Assembly (NCBI GenBank): GCA_029863645.1
Contig: JAOTVA010000001.1
Coordinates: 37,705-101,704 of the forward strand
Direction: 5' to 3'
DNA: 64,000 nt
From: Gemmatimonadota bacterium
GTDB lineage: Bacteria; Gemmatimonadota; Gemmatimonadetes; Longimicrobiales; Gaopeijiaceae
Made by a program: the position numbers and the translations under genes. A model generated the notes under the pieces. That model worked only from the letters and a program-made list of their open reading frames with translations. It was not told the DNA's origin and made no database searches. Positions 16,198-24,776 of the stretch are shown piece by piece. How positions within the stretch are numbered: the stretch's first letter is position 1; every line of letters starts with the position of its first letter.

Positions 16198-17553
16198 TCA
16201 CGCCTTCTGGGCCGGCTGTTCGCTCACCGGGCGGACGATGTGACGGTATCCCTCTGCGCTGATGATCCGGATCGGCGTGCCTTCCGTGATCCATTCCGAC
16301 TCGGAGACTACGTCGATTCGCTCCTCGCCGAAAAGGCCTGTGCCGGAAGGGCGCAGATCGGTAATGGCCTTTCCGAGCACCCCGACCAGATCCTTTCGGG
16401 ACTCGGCAGACTCGTATCCTATCGACCTTGCGGTTCTCTGGAGGAGGAAGATCCCGCTCTTCGCTAGCCGAGAGCTTCCGGGCAACGAACGGATCATGAC
16501 CCAGGCTGAGACGGCGATCAACAGGACCGTGGTACTCAAGACCAGACCTGCCCGCGTGAAGTCGGTGGACGTCGGCAGCGAGCCCATCAGGCTCAGGTAG
16601 AGGCCCGCGGTGATTCCGAGCCCGCCGATGATGCCGAAGAGGCCGAACCCTGGAACGAGGAGCACTTCAACGCCAATGAGCGCGAGCCCAACCCCGAAGA
16701 TGAGCAGGTCTTCCAAGCCGGCCAGGCCCACGATGAGGTGGGAGCCGAAGAACAGCGACAACGAAAGGATCCCGGCGGCGCCCGCCAACCCGAACGAGGC
16801 TGTCTTTATCTCGGTGAGGAGACCCAAGAAGCCCAGCGTGAGTAGGAACGGCGCCACCACAGGATTGGAGAAGAAGCGGACGACACCTTCCGCCCAGTTC
16901 GTCTCGACCGTCACGACCTGCGCAGCCGACACGTCCAGGAACGCCAGGAGAGCCGCGAGGTCCTCTATCTCCGTGGCATATCCGACCTCGACGGCTTCTT
17001 CGGTCGTGAGTGTGAGTAGCTTGCCCGCCTCAATGACCCCGTCGATCGCGATATCCTCGTCGACCATCGCGGCCGCGATCTCGGGATCGACACCGTGTGC
17101 CTCAGCGAGGGCGCGCATCTCGCTGCGCATGGCAGAAACGATCTTCTCCGACCCCTTCACCCCAGCCCCGTCCACCGGGGTTGCGGCACCGATGACAGAA
17201 GCCGGCCGCATGTAGATTCCATCCGTCGACAGCGCGATCAACGCGCCCGCCGAGAACGCTCTCCGGTTCACGAGCGTGTAGACCGGCAAGCCGGCATCCC
17301 CGATCGCATCGGCGATCCGTTCGGCGGCGTCCACGCGGCCGCCCGGCGTATCCATGTCGATCACTACGAAGTGGGCCCCCGCCGCCAAAGCTTCGTCCAG
17401 ACTGCGTTCGATGAACGGAGCCAGACCCAGCTCGACCACGCCGGTCAATGGAACGCGGTAGACTGTGCCTTGGGCTTGGACTGCCAGGGGCAGCGCGAGC
17501 AAGGCGACGAGCGCGAAAACCGCTCGGTAGTCGGCCCGGAGGGAGCAGGTCAT
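16198..17553 (-). CDS. nfeD: NfeD-family membrane serine protease (ClpP-like domain + NfeD)
   Basis: This 451-residue protein starts with a signal peptide (1-27, ending VQAQG). Residues about 30-220 are a ClpP/SppA-type protease domain: the nucleophile is probably Ser101 in RRAFSAGALIALS and the base a lysine around 133-137 (GVKGSEKIV), as in archaeal stomatin-operon proteases. Four membrane segments follow (about 235-350) and then the soluble NfeD OB-fold domain (LVGVLGKAITDLRPSGTG). I use the ATG at 17553 because AGGAAGG lies just upstream. It is the first gene of the nfeD-floA-small membrane protein cluster. Confidence 0.9.
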   Translation of the reverse strand: MTCSLRADYRAVFALVALLALPLAVQAQGTVYRVPLTGVVELGLAPFIERSLDEALAAGAHFVVIDMDTPGGRVDAAERIADAIGDAGLPVYTLVNRRAFSAGALIALSTDGIYMRPASVIGAATPVDGAGVKGSEKIVSAMRSEMRALAEAHGVDPEIAAAMVDEDIAIDGVIEAGKLLTLTTEEAVEVGYATEIEDLAALLAFLDVSAAQVVTVETNWAEGVVRFFSNPVVAPFLLTLGFLGLLTEIKTASFGLAGAAGILSLSLFFGSHLIVGLAGLEDLLIFGVGLALIGVEVLLVPGFGLFGIIGGLGITAGLYLSLMGSLPTSTDFTRAGLVLSTTVLLIAVSAWVMIRSLPGSSRLAKSGIFLLQRTARSIGYESAESRKDLVGVLGKAITDLRPSGTGLFGEERIDVVSESEWITEGTPIRIISAEGYRHIVRPVSEQPAQKA

Positions 17554-17821
17554 GAGGTCCTTCCTCCGTGAGGTATCCATCGTGTATAAGGTACCCTGTG
17601 TAGTCCCCCACACAACGTGGCGAGGTCCTAGTCCCGCCAGGGTAGACGAGCTTCACATACAGTCTACGTAGGAACGCCGGGAAGACTTCATCCTCGCGCC
17701 GAAGCCGAGGAACTCCCATCCTTGCGCGTGTATACGGGGCCTCTCGCCGGGGGCTGCGACTGGCCTGGCGGGACCACTCTCCCAAGGACATCCCGGAGTC
17801 GCTACGTGTCGGAAACGACCA
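17554..17821. promoter_or_regulatory. Divergent promoter region of nfeD and the thiolase
   Basis: A 268-base gap between divergent genes. No convincing ORF is present. On the minus strand a TTATAC (about 17590-17585) is the best -10-like element for nfeD, but its -35 partner is at unusual spacing. On the plus strand GTGTATAC near 17739-17746 could contribute a -10 for the thiolase. Both are weak calls. Confidence 0.3.
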
Positions 17822-19018
17822 ATGCGTGAGGCGTGGATCGTGGACGGCGTGAGGACGCCGATCGGGCGGCATGGCGGCTCCCTGGCGTCCATCCGGCCCG
17901 ACGACCTGGCGTCCGTGACCATCCAGGCCCTCGTAGAGCGGACGGGGATCGATCCCGCGACCATCGACGATGTCCTGTTCGGCTGCACGAACCAGGCCGG
18001 AGAGGACAACCGAAACCTGGCCCGCATGGCCCTCCTCCGCGCCGGCCTGCCCGTCTCCGTTCCCGGACAGACCGTGAATCGCCTCTGCGGATCGGGCATG
18101 CAGGCCGTGCTGTCCGCCTTCCACGCGATCGCGGCGGGCGAAGGCGACGTCTTCATCGCGGGGGGTGCGGAGAGCATGAGTCGCGCCCCGTATGTGATGC
18201 TCAAGCCATCGGCCGGCTACGCACGAGGAAACCCGGAGGTCGCCGACACCGTGCTGGGATGGCGCTTCCCCAACCCCGCGTTCGCTCCGGAATGGACGAT
18301 CGGGATGGGAGAGACCGCCGAGGTCATCGCGAAGGAGTTCGGCGTAACGCGTGAGGCTCAGGACGCTTATGCGGCCGTGAGTCAGGCTAGAGCGGGGGCG
18401 GCGATCGAAGCCGGCCGCTTTCTCGATGAGCTCGCGCCCGTCCCGGTGCCGCAACGAAAGGGTGACCCGATTCTTGTCGCAGCCGATGAGCACCCACGAC
18501 CGGACACCACGGCGGAGTCTCTGGCCCGTCTCCGCCCCGTCTTCAAGAAGGATGGCACGGTCACGGCAGGCAACTCATCGGGGATCAACGACGGTGCGGC
18601 CGCGCTCTTGGTGGTTTCGTCTGAGAGCGGCCGAGAGTTGGGGCTGGAGCCGATCGCACGCGTGGTGGCCGGTGCGGTTGCCGGCGTGGAACCGCACCGA
18701 ATGGGCATCGGGCCGGTGGATGCCACCAAGACCGTCCTCGCTCGCGCGGAGTGGGCTGCGGGAGACCTCGACCTCGTGGAACTGAACGAGGCGTTCGCCG
18801 CTCAGGCGCTCCCCTGCATCGCGGAAATCGGCCTCGATCCGGAAATGGTCAACGTGAACGGGGGAGCCATCGCCCTGGGCCATCCCGTTGGATGCTCCGG
18901 TGCGCGTATCGTCGTCACGCTGCTGCACGAGATGAAGAGGCGCGGGGACAGGCGCGGCCTGGCCACGATGTGCATCGGTGTTGGACAGGGCATCGCTACT
19001 CTACTGGAGCTGTCATGA
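17822..19018 (+). CDS. Acetyl-CoA C-acyltransferase (thiolase)
   Basis: The 398-residue thiolase has the acyl-accepting Cys89 (NRLCGSGMQ), the catalytic His354 in GGAIALGHPVGCSG and Cys384 near the C-terminus (TMCIGVGQG). It either condenses two acetyl-CoA or cleaves 3-ketoacyl-CoA. The closest general resemblance is to the PaaJ/PcaF (3-oxoadipyl-CoA) and biosynthetic AtoB branches; I cannot decide the substrate. It is cytoplasmic and full length. Its stop overlaps the start of the chorismate mutase gene (ATGA), an unusual pairing of fatty or aromatic-acid metabolism with the shikimate branch point. Confidence 0.9.
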   Translation: MREAWIVDGVRTPIGRHGGSLASIRPDDLASVTIQALVERTGIDPATIDDVLFGCTNQAGEDNRNLARMALLRAGLPVSVPGQTVNRLCGSGMQAVLSAFHAIAAGEGDVFIAGGAESMSRAPYVMLKPSAGYARGNPEVADTVLGWRFPNPAFAPEWTIGMGETAEVIAKEFGVTREAQDAYAAVSQARAGAAIEAGRFLDELAPVPVPQRKGDPILVAADEHPRPDTTAESLARLRPVFKKDGTVTAGNSSGINDGAAALLVVSSESGRELGLEPIARVVAGAVAGVEPHRMGIGPVDATKTVLARAEWAAGDLDLVELNEAFAAQALPCIAEIGLDPEMVNVNGGAIALGHPVGCSGARIVVTLLHEMKRRGDRRGLATMCIGVGQGIATLLELS

Positions 19019-19317
19019 CCGCCGACCGTCTGGAGGAGCTCCGCACCGCGATCGAGGCTCTCGATCGTGAGTTGGTGACGCTCATCGGGCGGCGGCGCGA
19101 GCTGGTCATGGAGATCGGGAGTGCCAAGGCGGAACTCGGTCGACCCGTCCTCGACCCGCCGCAGGAGGCCAAGGTGGTTCGCCGGGCGGCTGAAATCGCC
19201 CGCGAGCTGGGTGTCGATGAGGAACTGACGCGTGATGTCATCTGGCGCATCATCGCGGCTGCCAGAGATGCGCAGGAAGGCCGAACCCGCTGGGGTCCAG
19301 TCAAGGACGACGTATAG
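19015..19317 (+). CDS. Chorismate mutase, AroQ (type II) fold
   Basis: The 100-residue all-helical protein matches the AroQ chorismate mutase domain: it begins LEELRTAIEALDRELVTLIG, followed by RRRELVMEIGSAKAELGRPV. The conserved Arg, the Lys/Glu of helix 1 and the RxxEV-type second helix are recognisable, and the length equals that of stand-alone mutases. It converts chorismate to prephenate for phenylalanine and tyrosine. The ATG overlaps the thiolase stop, so it is translated from the same message. No prephenate dehydratase or dehydrogenase is fused to it. Confidence 0.87.
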   Translation: MTADRLEELRTAIEALDRELVTLIGRRRELVMEIGSAKAELGRPVLDPPQEAKVVRRAAEIARELGVDEELTRDVIWRIIAAARDAQEGRTRWGPVKDDV

Positions 19318-19325
19318 CTGGGCTG

Positions 19326-20345
19326 CTAGTCGGCCCTGTGCGCCGACGGCCCCTGCGCCATGACGGCCATAACCATCGGGATGCCCCCTACAGGAACCCG
19401 CACGCCGTAGATCTCCCCAGGGGGTGTCGTTCCCCGGATCAAGTGCGGGTTCAGGTCGCGCACGATGCCAATGTCGACGTTCAAAGACTCAGCAACGGTG
19501 GTGAGCGGCGTTCTGCCCGGCACGAAGACCATGTCAAACTCATACGGCGCGACATCAAGACGTCCCAAGCCCGCAGCGTCTGCATCATTGGCCAAGATCG
19601 TCGCGGCGACGATGCGCGGCACGTAATCGCGCGTCTCCCGCGGCAGATAGCGTAGAACCTCCCAGTAGATGTCTTCGTCTCCGGTGCGTCCGTCTGCATG
19701 CCGGTGGAGAATGCGCTCAAGTCGTCCAGGACCCGCGTTGAATGCGGCGGCAGCCAGGTACCAGGAACCGAACCGCGCACGCAGCCACTGGAGGTAGTCG
19801 AGGGCAGCGTCCGTCGCGCGAACCGGGTCCCGTCGTTCATCGACGTGCTCGTCGACGCGTAGCCCCATCTGGCGTGCGGTGGGGCCCATGAATTGCCAGA
19901 GCCCGACCGCCGAGACGCGTGACTCCGCGATTGTCGAAAGACCCGACTCCATCATGGCCAGATAGAGGAGGTCTTCGGGCATGTTGCGTTCTCGCAGCTT
20001 ACCGCGAATGAGTCCCTCGAACACACCGCGCTGTTCGAGGAGCTCCTCGAACTCGGCCCGGCGCGTCGTCTGGAACTGCTCGATCCAATGCTCGACGGAC
20101 TCGTTGACGTCCAGGGGAATCGAGGGAGACGACGCGGGACCGAAGGCCTGGCCCCCTATCCTCGTCACCTCTTCCAACGCGTCTTCGGCCAGCCAGGCTG
20201 GCAGCGTCAGCGCGAGTGGAACTAGCAGTAGCGCGATTGCCCACTTGCGGCGGTTCGCCGTAAACGGCGGGTCCAACGCGGGCTCGCTCGACAAGCCCGA
20301 TCTATCGACACGAGTACTGGACTCGCGAAGGTCATTGGTAGACAT
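19326..20345 (-). CDS. Membrane-anchored lytic transglycosylase (SLT, GH23; MltD-like)
   Basis: This 339-residue protein has a short cytoplasmic lead, one membrane anchor (KWAIALLLVPLALTLPAWLA, about 34-53) and a periplasmic transglycosylase domain. The catalytic glutamate is in the AMMESGLSTIAES segment, with the diagnostic AVGLWQFMGPTARQMGL and the helix AAAAFNAGPGRLERIL. It cleaves peptidoglycan glycan strands to 1,6-anhydro ends. The C-terminal 70 residues (LTTVAESLNVDIGIVRDLNP) look like a single LysM-type repeat. AAGGAGG precedes the ATG at 20345. It is convergent with the chorismate mutase gene. Confidence 0.88.
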   Translation of the reverse strand: MSTNDLRESSTRVDRSGLSSEPALDPPFTANRRKWAIALLLVPLALTLPAWLAEDALEEVTRIGGQAFGPASSPSIPLDVNESVEHWIEQFQTTRRAEFEELLEQRGVFEGLIRGKLRERNMPEDLLYLAMMESGLSTIAESRVSAVGLWQFMGPTARQMGLRVDEHVDERRDPVRATDAALDYLQWLRARFGSWYLAAAAFNAGPGRLERILHRHADGRTGDEDIYWEVLRYLPRETRDYVPRIVAATILANDADAAGLGRLDVAPYEFDMVFVPGRTPLTTVAESLNVDIGIVRDLNPHLIRGTTPPGEIYGVRVPVGGIPMVMAVMAQGPSAHRAD

Positions 20346-20511
20346 GGTCCACCTCCTTCTTTCGTCTCTGAACCCCTTACGACTGGGGGGCCTCCAGGTT
20401 GCACCGTCGGCATCCTGAAAGGGGGGCCATGACGAAGTTCTTTCCTATGCGAAGAGGTCCGGCCGGCGAGCCATTGGCTGCAGGTCCGGACCCCGAGTCC
20501 AATTCAGCGAA
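20346..20511 (-). other. rpmA-mltD intergenic region
   Basis: This 166-base stretch lies downstream of rpmA and upstream of the transglycosylase, all on the minus strand. It holds a compound hairpin near the rpmA end (described separately) and a CCCC/GGGG hairpin with an eight-base loop near 20374-20389. I compared it with the c-di-AMP (ydaO) and c-di-GMP-I riboswitch patterns that often precede cell-wall enzymes and found no match. Confidence 0.35.
20454..20494 (-). terminator. Compound hairpin after rpmA
   Basis: GAGGTCCGG (20454-20462) pairs with CCGGACCCC (20486-20494) with one wobble, enclosing a smaller AGCC/GGCT hairpin (20469-20472 with 20476-20479). On the minus strand it is followed by only TCTTCG, so the U tract is poor. 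It is a candidate end for the rplU-rpmA message. Confidence 0.35.
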
Positions 20512-20766
20512 CTACTCGGCAGGATATACCGAGACGACGTTTCGCGCGCGCATGCGCTCGAACTTGACCACACCATCGATCAGAGAAAAAAGCGTGTCGT
20601 CCTTGCCACGGCCGACGTTACGCCCGGGGTGAATCCGCGTGCCACGCTGCCGTACGACGATGCCGCCCGCGGTAATCGGCTGGCCACCGAACCGCTTCAC
20701 GCCGAGACGGCAGGGATTGCTGTCCCGTCCGTTGCGACTCGAGCCACCTGCTTTCTTGTGTGCCAT
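20512..20766 (-). CDS. rpmA: 50S ribosomal protein L27
   Basis: The 84-residue product is bacterial L27: [18 protein letters not shown], then [20 protein letters not shown] and [20 protein letters not shown]. Its N-terminal tail reaches the peptidyl-transferase centre of the 50S subunit. It has no N-terminal processing extension of the Firmicutes kind. It lies 37 bases after rplU on the same strand, the standard rplU-rpmA order, with RNase G directly upstream. Confidence 0.97.
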   Translation of the reverse strand: MAHKKAGGSSRNGRDSNPCRLGVKRFGGQPITAGGIVVRQRGTRIHPGRNVGRGKDDTLFSLIDGVVKFERMRARNVVSVYPAE

Positions 20767-20803
20767 GGTCTACCCGTCCACTCGGATCCGATGGAGCCCG
20801 CCG

Positions 20804-21121
20804 TCAGGCGAGCGCCACCTCGTCGACCCGAATCTCCGTGAAATCCTGTCGATGCCCCTGCTTCTTGCGATACCCCTTACGGCGCTTCCGCTTGAACACG
20901 ATGATCTTGTCGCCGCGTCCGTGGCGGAGGACTTCGGCCTTCACCGACGCCCCGTCGAGCGTGGGGGTGCCAACCTGAACTTTCTCCTCGCCGTCACCGG
21001 CAAGGAGAACTTGATCGAACACGATAGAATCACCGGGCTCGACGTCTAGGCTGGGGATGCGGATGCGAGTGCCGGGCTCAGCCCGAAACTGCTTACCGCC
21101 GGTCCGAAAAACCGCGTACAT
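20804..21121 (-). CDS. rplU: 50S ribosomal protein L21
   Basis: The 105-residue protein begins MYAVFRTGGKQFRAEPGTRI and contains the family segment DKIIVFKRKRRKGYRKKQGH near the end, which binds 23S rRNA. The C-terminus continues DFTEIRVDEVALA. Length equals typical L21 (about 103). It is first of the rplU-rpmA pair. A TATAGA on the minus strand (21167-21162) is a possible -10 box, without a good -35. The ribosome site is weak. Confidence 0.96.
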   Translation of the reverse strand: MYAVFRTGGKQFRAEPGTRIRIPSLDVEPGDSIVFDQVLLAGDGEEKVQVGTPTLDGASVKAEVLRHGRGDKIIVFKRKRRKGYRKKQGHRQDFTEIRVDEVALA

Positions 21122-21215
21122 GCTGGGCTTCTTCGAGGTTCTTGGGGATCCGAACTACGCTTCTATAGCCCGTAAGTGTCGAGCAAGTTCCCGCATCCGT
21201 CAAGGCGTTCTTCAC

Positions 21216-22766
21216 TCATGCGGCCACGTACTTATCGGTCACATCGGTCTCGGCTGGCCCCGAAAGCAAACGGAATTCGTCCAAGCGCATGAGCGGGTCG
21301 TCGCGCATGTCGAGATCGAGGCGCGTTCTGCTCCTGAGGCGCTTCAGTAGGCCCGGCTCCTCTTCGATCACGCGCAGGGCGACCTCCGGGTGAACGCGCA
21401 CCACGATGCGCTTCTCTTCCTTGGAAGCGGCCGCCCTTCCCAGACTCCGTTCGATGCGGCGAACCACGGTCGCGGGCGTGTAGACGCGACCGATGCCGCC
21501 ACACGACGTACAGATGTGCGTCAACGCATTGAACAGCGAAGGCCGAATGCGCTGACGCGTCATCTCGACCAGGCCCAGATTCGACACCTCGAAGGCCTTC
21601 GTCCGGGCCCGGTCCCGCCCCAGGTGCGTCCGAAGCTCGCGGATCACCTTCTCACGGTTCTCCTGTGACTCCATATCGATGAAGTCCACGACGATGATGC
21701 CACCGATGTCACGGAGCCGCAGCTGCTTCGTGATCGTGCGCGCCGCCTCGAGGTTGGTGCGGAGGATCGTCTGCTCGGGGTCCTTCTTGCCCTTACCGGT
21801 GAACTTGCCCGTGTTCACGTCGATCGAAACGAGCGCCTCGGTCGGGTCGATGACGATGTGGCCACCCGATTTGAGCCGCACCGTCCTTTGGAACGCCTTC
21901 TGGATCTCCTCCTCGACGCCGTACTTGTCGAAGAGTGACACGGGCCCGTCATAAAGGTGCACCCGGTCGAGGAGGTCCGGATCGACGCTGCGTACGTAGT
22001 CGACCACCTCGTTGTAGATGGCCTTCGAATCGACACGCAGCGCGTCGAACTTATCGCTGAAGAGATCGCGGATGACGCCGCTGATGAGCTTGGCCTCGCC
22101 ATGCACCAAGGCAGGTGCGGAGCGCGACGACGCATTCTGCTGGATCTTCTTCCAACGCTCGTGCAGGCGCTGAAACTCCTTCTGGAGTGTCTGCTCGTTG
22201 ACCTCTTCACTGACCGTCCGAACGATGATCCCACCGCTGTTCTCGGGCAGCACGCCCTTCGCGAGCTTGCGCAGCTTGGAACGCTGGTCCCGCCCCTCGA
22301 TCTTGCGGCTCACCCCAACGCGCGAGGAGTGCGGCATGTAGACAAGGAAACGTCCGGGAAGCGAGACCTCGGCGGTGAGGCGTGGCCCCTTGGTCCCGAT
22401 GGCCTCCTTCGTCACCTGCACGAGGATCGTCTGGCCCTTCTGCAGGTGCTCCTGGATGGGCGGCAGCTTTCGCGACCGACGAGGCCCCCGGCCCCCGCGG
22501 CCGTTCCCGTTTCCTTCGTCGTCGTCCCCGTCTTCGTCCCCGAAGTTCAGGTCCCCGACGTGAAGGAAGCCCGCCTTCCCTGTGCCTAGATCGACGAAGG
22601 CCGCCTGAATACCAGGCAGAACGGCATCGACTCGCCCGAGAAAGATGTCTCCGAGAAGCCGGTTCTGATCCGGCCGGTCGAACATCACCTCTGCGAGCTC
22701 GTTTTCTTCTAGCAGTGCCACCCAGGTTTCCTGGTGCGTGGCACTTACGAGGATTTCTCTCCTCAA
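21216..22766 (-). CDS. rng: Ribonuclease G/E family endoribonuclease
   Basis: The product is about 516 residues, the length of RNase G and lacking the long degradosome scaffold of RNase E. It has the S1 domain start (EILVSATHQETWVALLEENE), the catalytic core with IDPTEALVSIDVNTGKFTGK (metal-binding aspartate region), DIGGIIVVDFIDM, and the zinc-link motif CTSCGGIG. A low-complexity acidic then Gly/Arg-rich insert interrupts the S1 domain (about residues 56-80). I start it at TTG 22766, six bases after GGAG, because family similarity begins there; a frame extending to about 22886 is not conserved-looking. It processes 5S/16S rRNA and mRNA. It stands directly upstream of rplU-rpmA. Confidence 0.9.
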   Translation of the reverse strand: MRREILVSATHQETWVALLEENELAEVMFDRPDQNRLLGDIFLGRVDAVLPGIQAAFVDLGTGKAGFLHVGDLNFGDEDGDDDEGNGNGRGGRGPRRSRKLPPIQEHLQKGQTILVQVTKEAIGTKGPRLTAEVSLPGRFLVYMPHSSRVGVSRKIEGRDQRSKLRKLAKGVLPENSGGIIVRTVSEEVNEQTLQKEFQRLHERWKKIQQNASSRSAPALVHGEAKLISGVIRDLFSDKFDALRVDSKAIYNEVVDYVRSVDPDLLDRVHLYDGPVSLFDKYGVEEEIQKAFQRTVRLKSGGHIVIDPTEALVSIDVNTGKFTGKGKKDPEQTILRTNLEAARTITKQLRLRDIGGIIVVDFIDMESQENREKVIRELRTHLGRDRARTKAFEVSNLGLVEMTRQRIRPSLFNALTHICTSCGGIGRVYTPATVVRRIERSLGRAAASKEEKRIVVRVHPEVALRVIEEEPGLLKRLRSRTRLDLDMRDDPLMRLDEFRLLSGPAETDVTDKYVAA

Positions 22767-23021
22767 TTCGTTCTCCGATGTCGAGTCGATCGCTCGTCCC
22801 TCACCGGCCCCTGGTGCGTCCCGGATCTGCTCGGCGCCAACGGCGTCCCGGGCAAGTCTGGCGACCAGCAGGAGCAGGTGATCCACGGGGGCGGTGAAGC
22901 GCGCGTTTGCCTGCTGTGTGTCCGCTCATGCCGCGGACGTGCGCTCACCTACCGCGATGGATCGACTTTTTTCAGGATGTGATAGCCACTGGGGCTAGGG
23001 TTCCAAAGGTCAATCGCGCTT
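22767..23021 (-). other. recQ-rng intergenic region
   Basis: About 255 bases on the minus strand between the recQ stop and the RNase G start. No independent gene is convincing. The RNase G frame stays open about 40 codons upstream with a leucine-rich helical look (DHLLLLVARLARDAVGAEQI), so an alternative GTG start near 22886 cannot be excluded. No clear promoter hexamers were found. Confidence 0.35.
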
Positions 23022-24503
23022 CTACGAAAATCGCTGGGTGCATCGGTCGCAGTTACCGCATCGCGCCGGGGCCTTCTCTCCGAAGTATCCCAGAAGCGCT
23101 TGTCGACGGCACCCACGGCCCCGCGCATAGCGCTGTACCGCGTCCACTCCTCTCAATGCATGGCCCCTGAGTCGGTTCGCCAAAGCGAGGTCCAGCCGGC
23201 GCCGCACAAAAAGTCTTCCGGCTTGAGACCCTGCAGCAGCCGCGCCGGTTCCCCTGGGCTCCGTGCTGCCCGGGACATCGCGGACCGCCCCCACCCTCTC
23301 GAGCGCTGCAAGGCCCCCAACCCCGGTTCCGGCCAGCCACTCCTCAAACAGAGACGCATAGGCCGGGTGAGCCCCGGGGTCTATGCGCACGAGGCTGTCC
23401 CGACCCGCGAGCCCGCGGAGTCGACGGTGGAGCTTACGAAGCGCCCATGTCGAGGGGTGAGTCCGGTCCACGAAGGAAACGGCGAGACGTCGGTCCGCCC
23501 TGTCGTGGAAGGCCACACAACTCGCCGGCGATTCGTCCCGGCCGGCCCGGCCGGCCTCCTGATAGTAGGACTCGAGGGTCCCCGGAAGGTGGATGTGCAC
23601 CACTGAGCGGACGTCGGCCTTGTCGATGCCCATACCGAACGCGTTGGTGGCCACCACCACCCGGCACCGCCCTTCCATGAAGGCCGCTTGGACCCGCGAA
23701 CGCTCCGGGCCAGGCAAACCAGCGTGGTACGCCTCGGTGGAGAGGCCACGGCCAGCTAATCCGTCCCGCACGAGCTCGACGGCGCGACGCGTCGGCGCGT
23801 AGACGATGGCAGGCCCAGGAGACCGTCTGAGAAGTCGGTACGTGCGGACCGTTCGTGCCGACAAGGCCCCTCCCTGCAGGACCGACCAGGCGAGGTTGGG
23901 CCGGTCGAAGGAGCGCACCACCTCGAGCGGCCGCCAGAGCGACAGGCTCGCCGTCACGTCCTCGCGCACCGCCCGTGTGGCCGTGGCGGTCAGGGCCAGT
24001 GTCGGACAGCCGAGTTCGCCTCCGATCGACCCGATGCGACGATACGCGGGACGGAAGTCGTGGCCCCACTCCGAGATGCAGTGTGCTTCGTCAACGGCCA
24101 AGAGCCGCACGTCCATCCCTCTGACGGCGCGCCTGAATCCGTCCAGCTCCAAGCGTTCCGGTGCGACGAAAAGCATGTCGAGGCATCCGGCTCGCGCTCG
24201 CTCGAGCACCACTCTCTTTGCGCCGGTCCCCTGGGTGGCGCTCATGTAGTCAGCCCGTAGCCCGACAGCCCGGGCGCGACCGACCTGATCCTCCATGAGC
24301 GAGACCAGCGGTGTGACGACGAGCGTAAGTCCGCCCAGCGCCAGCGCCGGGACCTGATAACAGACGCTCTTACCACCGCCCGTCGGCAGCACTCCCAGGG
24401 CGTCTCTCCCGCGGAGCACCGCTCGTATGAGCTCTTCTTGACCCGGACGGAAGCTTGAGTGGCCGAGATGGCGGTGCAGGAGCGCAATGGGGTCGTGGGT
24501 CAC
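23022..24503 (-). CDS. recQ: RecQ-family ATP-dependent DNA helicase, short form
   Basis: The 493-residue protein has SF2 motifs: FRPGQEELIRAVLRGRDALG, Walker A PTGGGKSVC, VDEAHCISEWGHDFRP, TATA, and the C-terminal motifs GMGIDKADVRSVVHIHLP and QEAGRAGRD. Four cysteines near the end (CRRQ...CGNCDRC) form the RecQ zinc site. The winged-helix and HRDC domains found in full-length RecQ are missing; between core and zinc site lies a variable stretch of about 90 residues rich in Ala, Gly and Arg. It unwinds DNA 3'-5' in recombination and repair. A small membrane-protein gene lies 55 bases upstream on the same strand. Confidence 0.87.
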   Translation of the reverse strand: MTHDPIALLHRHLGHSSFRPGQEELIRAVLRGRDALGVLPTGGGKSVCYQVPALALGGLTLVVTPLVSLMEDQVGRARAVGLRADYMSATQGTGAKRVVLERARAGCLDMLFVAPERLELDGFRRAVRGMDVRLLAVDEAHCISEWGHDFRPAYRRIGSIGGELGCPTLALTATATRAVREDVTASLSLWRPLEVVRSFDRPNLAWSVLQGGALSARTVRTYRLLRRSPGPAIVYAPTRRAVELVRDGLAGRGLSTEAYHAGLPGPERSRVQAAFMEGRCRVVVATNAFGMGIDKADVRSVVHIHLPGTLESYYQEAGRAGRDESPASCVAFHDRADRRLAVSFVDRTHPSTWALRKLHRRLRGLAGRDSLVRIDPGAHPAYASLFEEWLAGTGVGGLAALERVGAVRDVPGSTEPRGTGAAAAGSQAGRLFVRRRLDLALANRLRGHALRGVDAVQRYARGRGCRRQALLGYFGEKAPARCGNCDRCTQRFS

Positions 24504-24558
24504 CCACTCAGCGTGGTTCTTCTCCTGGGACCCGGCGATAGCGGGTCCGGCCCGCCGC

Positions 24559-24765
24559 TCACCCTTCTTCGGTTGTCTCCGAGTCTTCCGCGTGGGAAGG
24601 GAGGAACCTCAAGGAGAGGGCGCTCACGAGAATGAGGATCGCTGCACCCGTCACCCAGCGTCGCTCCGTGTAGATGCCAGCGAGCGCCACGACCGCAGCG
24701 ACGCTGAATAGACGCACCTTCCACTCGAGGTACTTTCCCGCTGTGCGTTCCCGGTCGAGGAGCAT
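24559..24765 (-). CDS. Small two-helix membrane protein (68 aa)
   Basis: The 68-residue protein has a charged N-terminus (MLLDRERTAGKYLEWKVRLF), two hydrophobic helices (FSVAAVVALAGIYTE and WVTGAAILILVSALSLRFL) separated by a short turn, and an acidic tail. It begins 11 bases after the carboxyltransferase stop, so it is likely the last gene of the methylmalonyl-CoA operon. Functionally unknown; its consistent position beside pccB-like genes should be tested. Not a recognisable transporter subunit. Confidence 0.65.
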   Translation of the reverse strand: MLLDRERTAGKYLEWKVRLFSVAAVVALAGIYTERRWVTGAAILILVSALSLRFLPSHAEDSETTEEG

Positions 24766-24776
24766 GGCGGCCCCCG

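Noticed and set aside
20346..20511. Possible c-di-AMP or c-di-GMP riboswitch before the lytic transglycosylase
   Set aside because: The core sequences of the ydaO and GEMM classes were not found; only simple hairpins are present.
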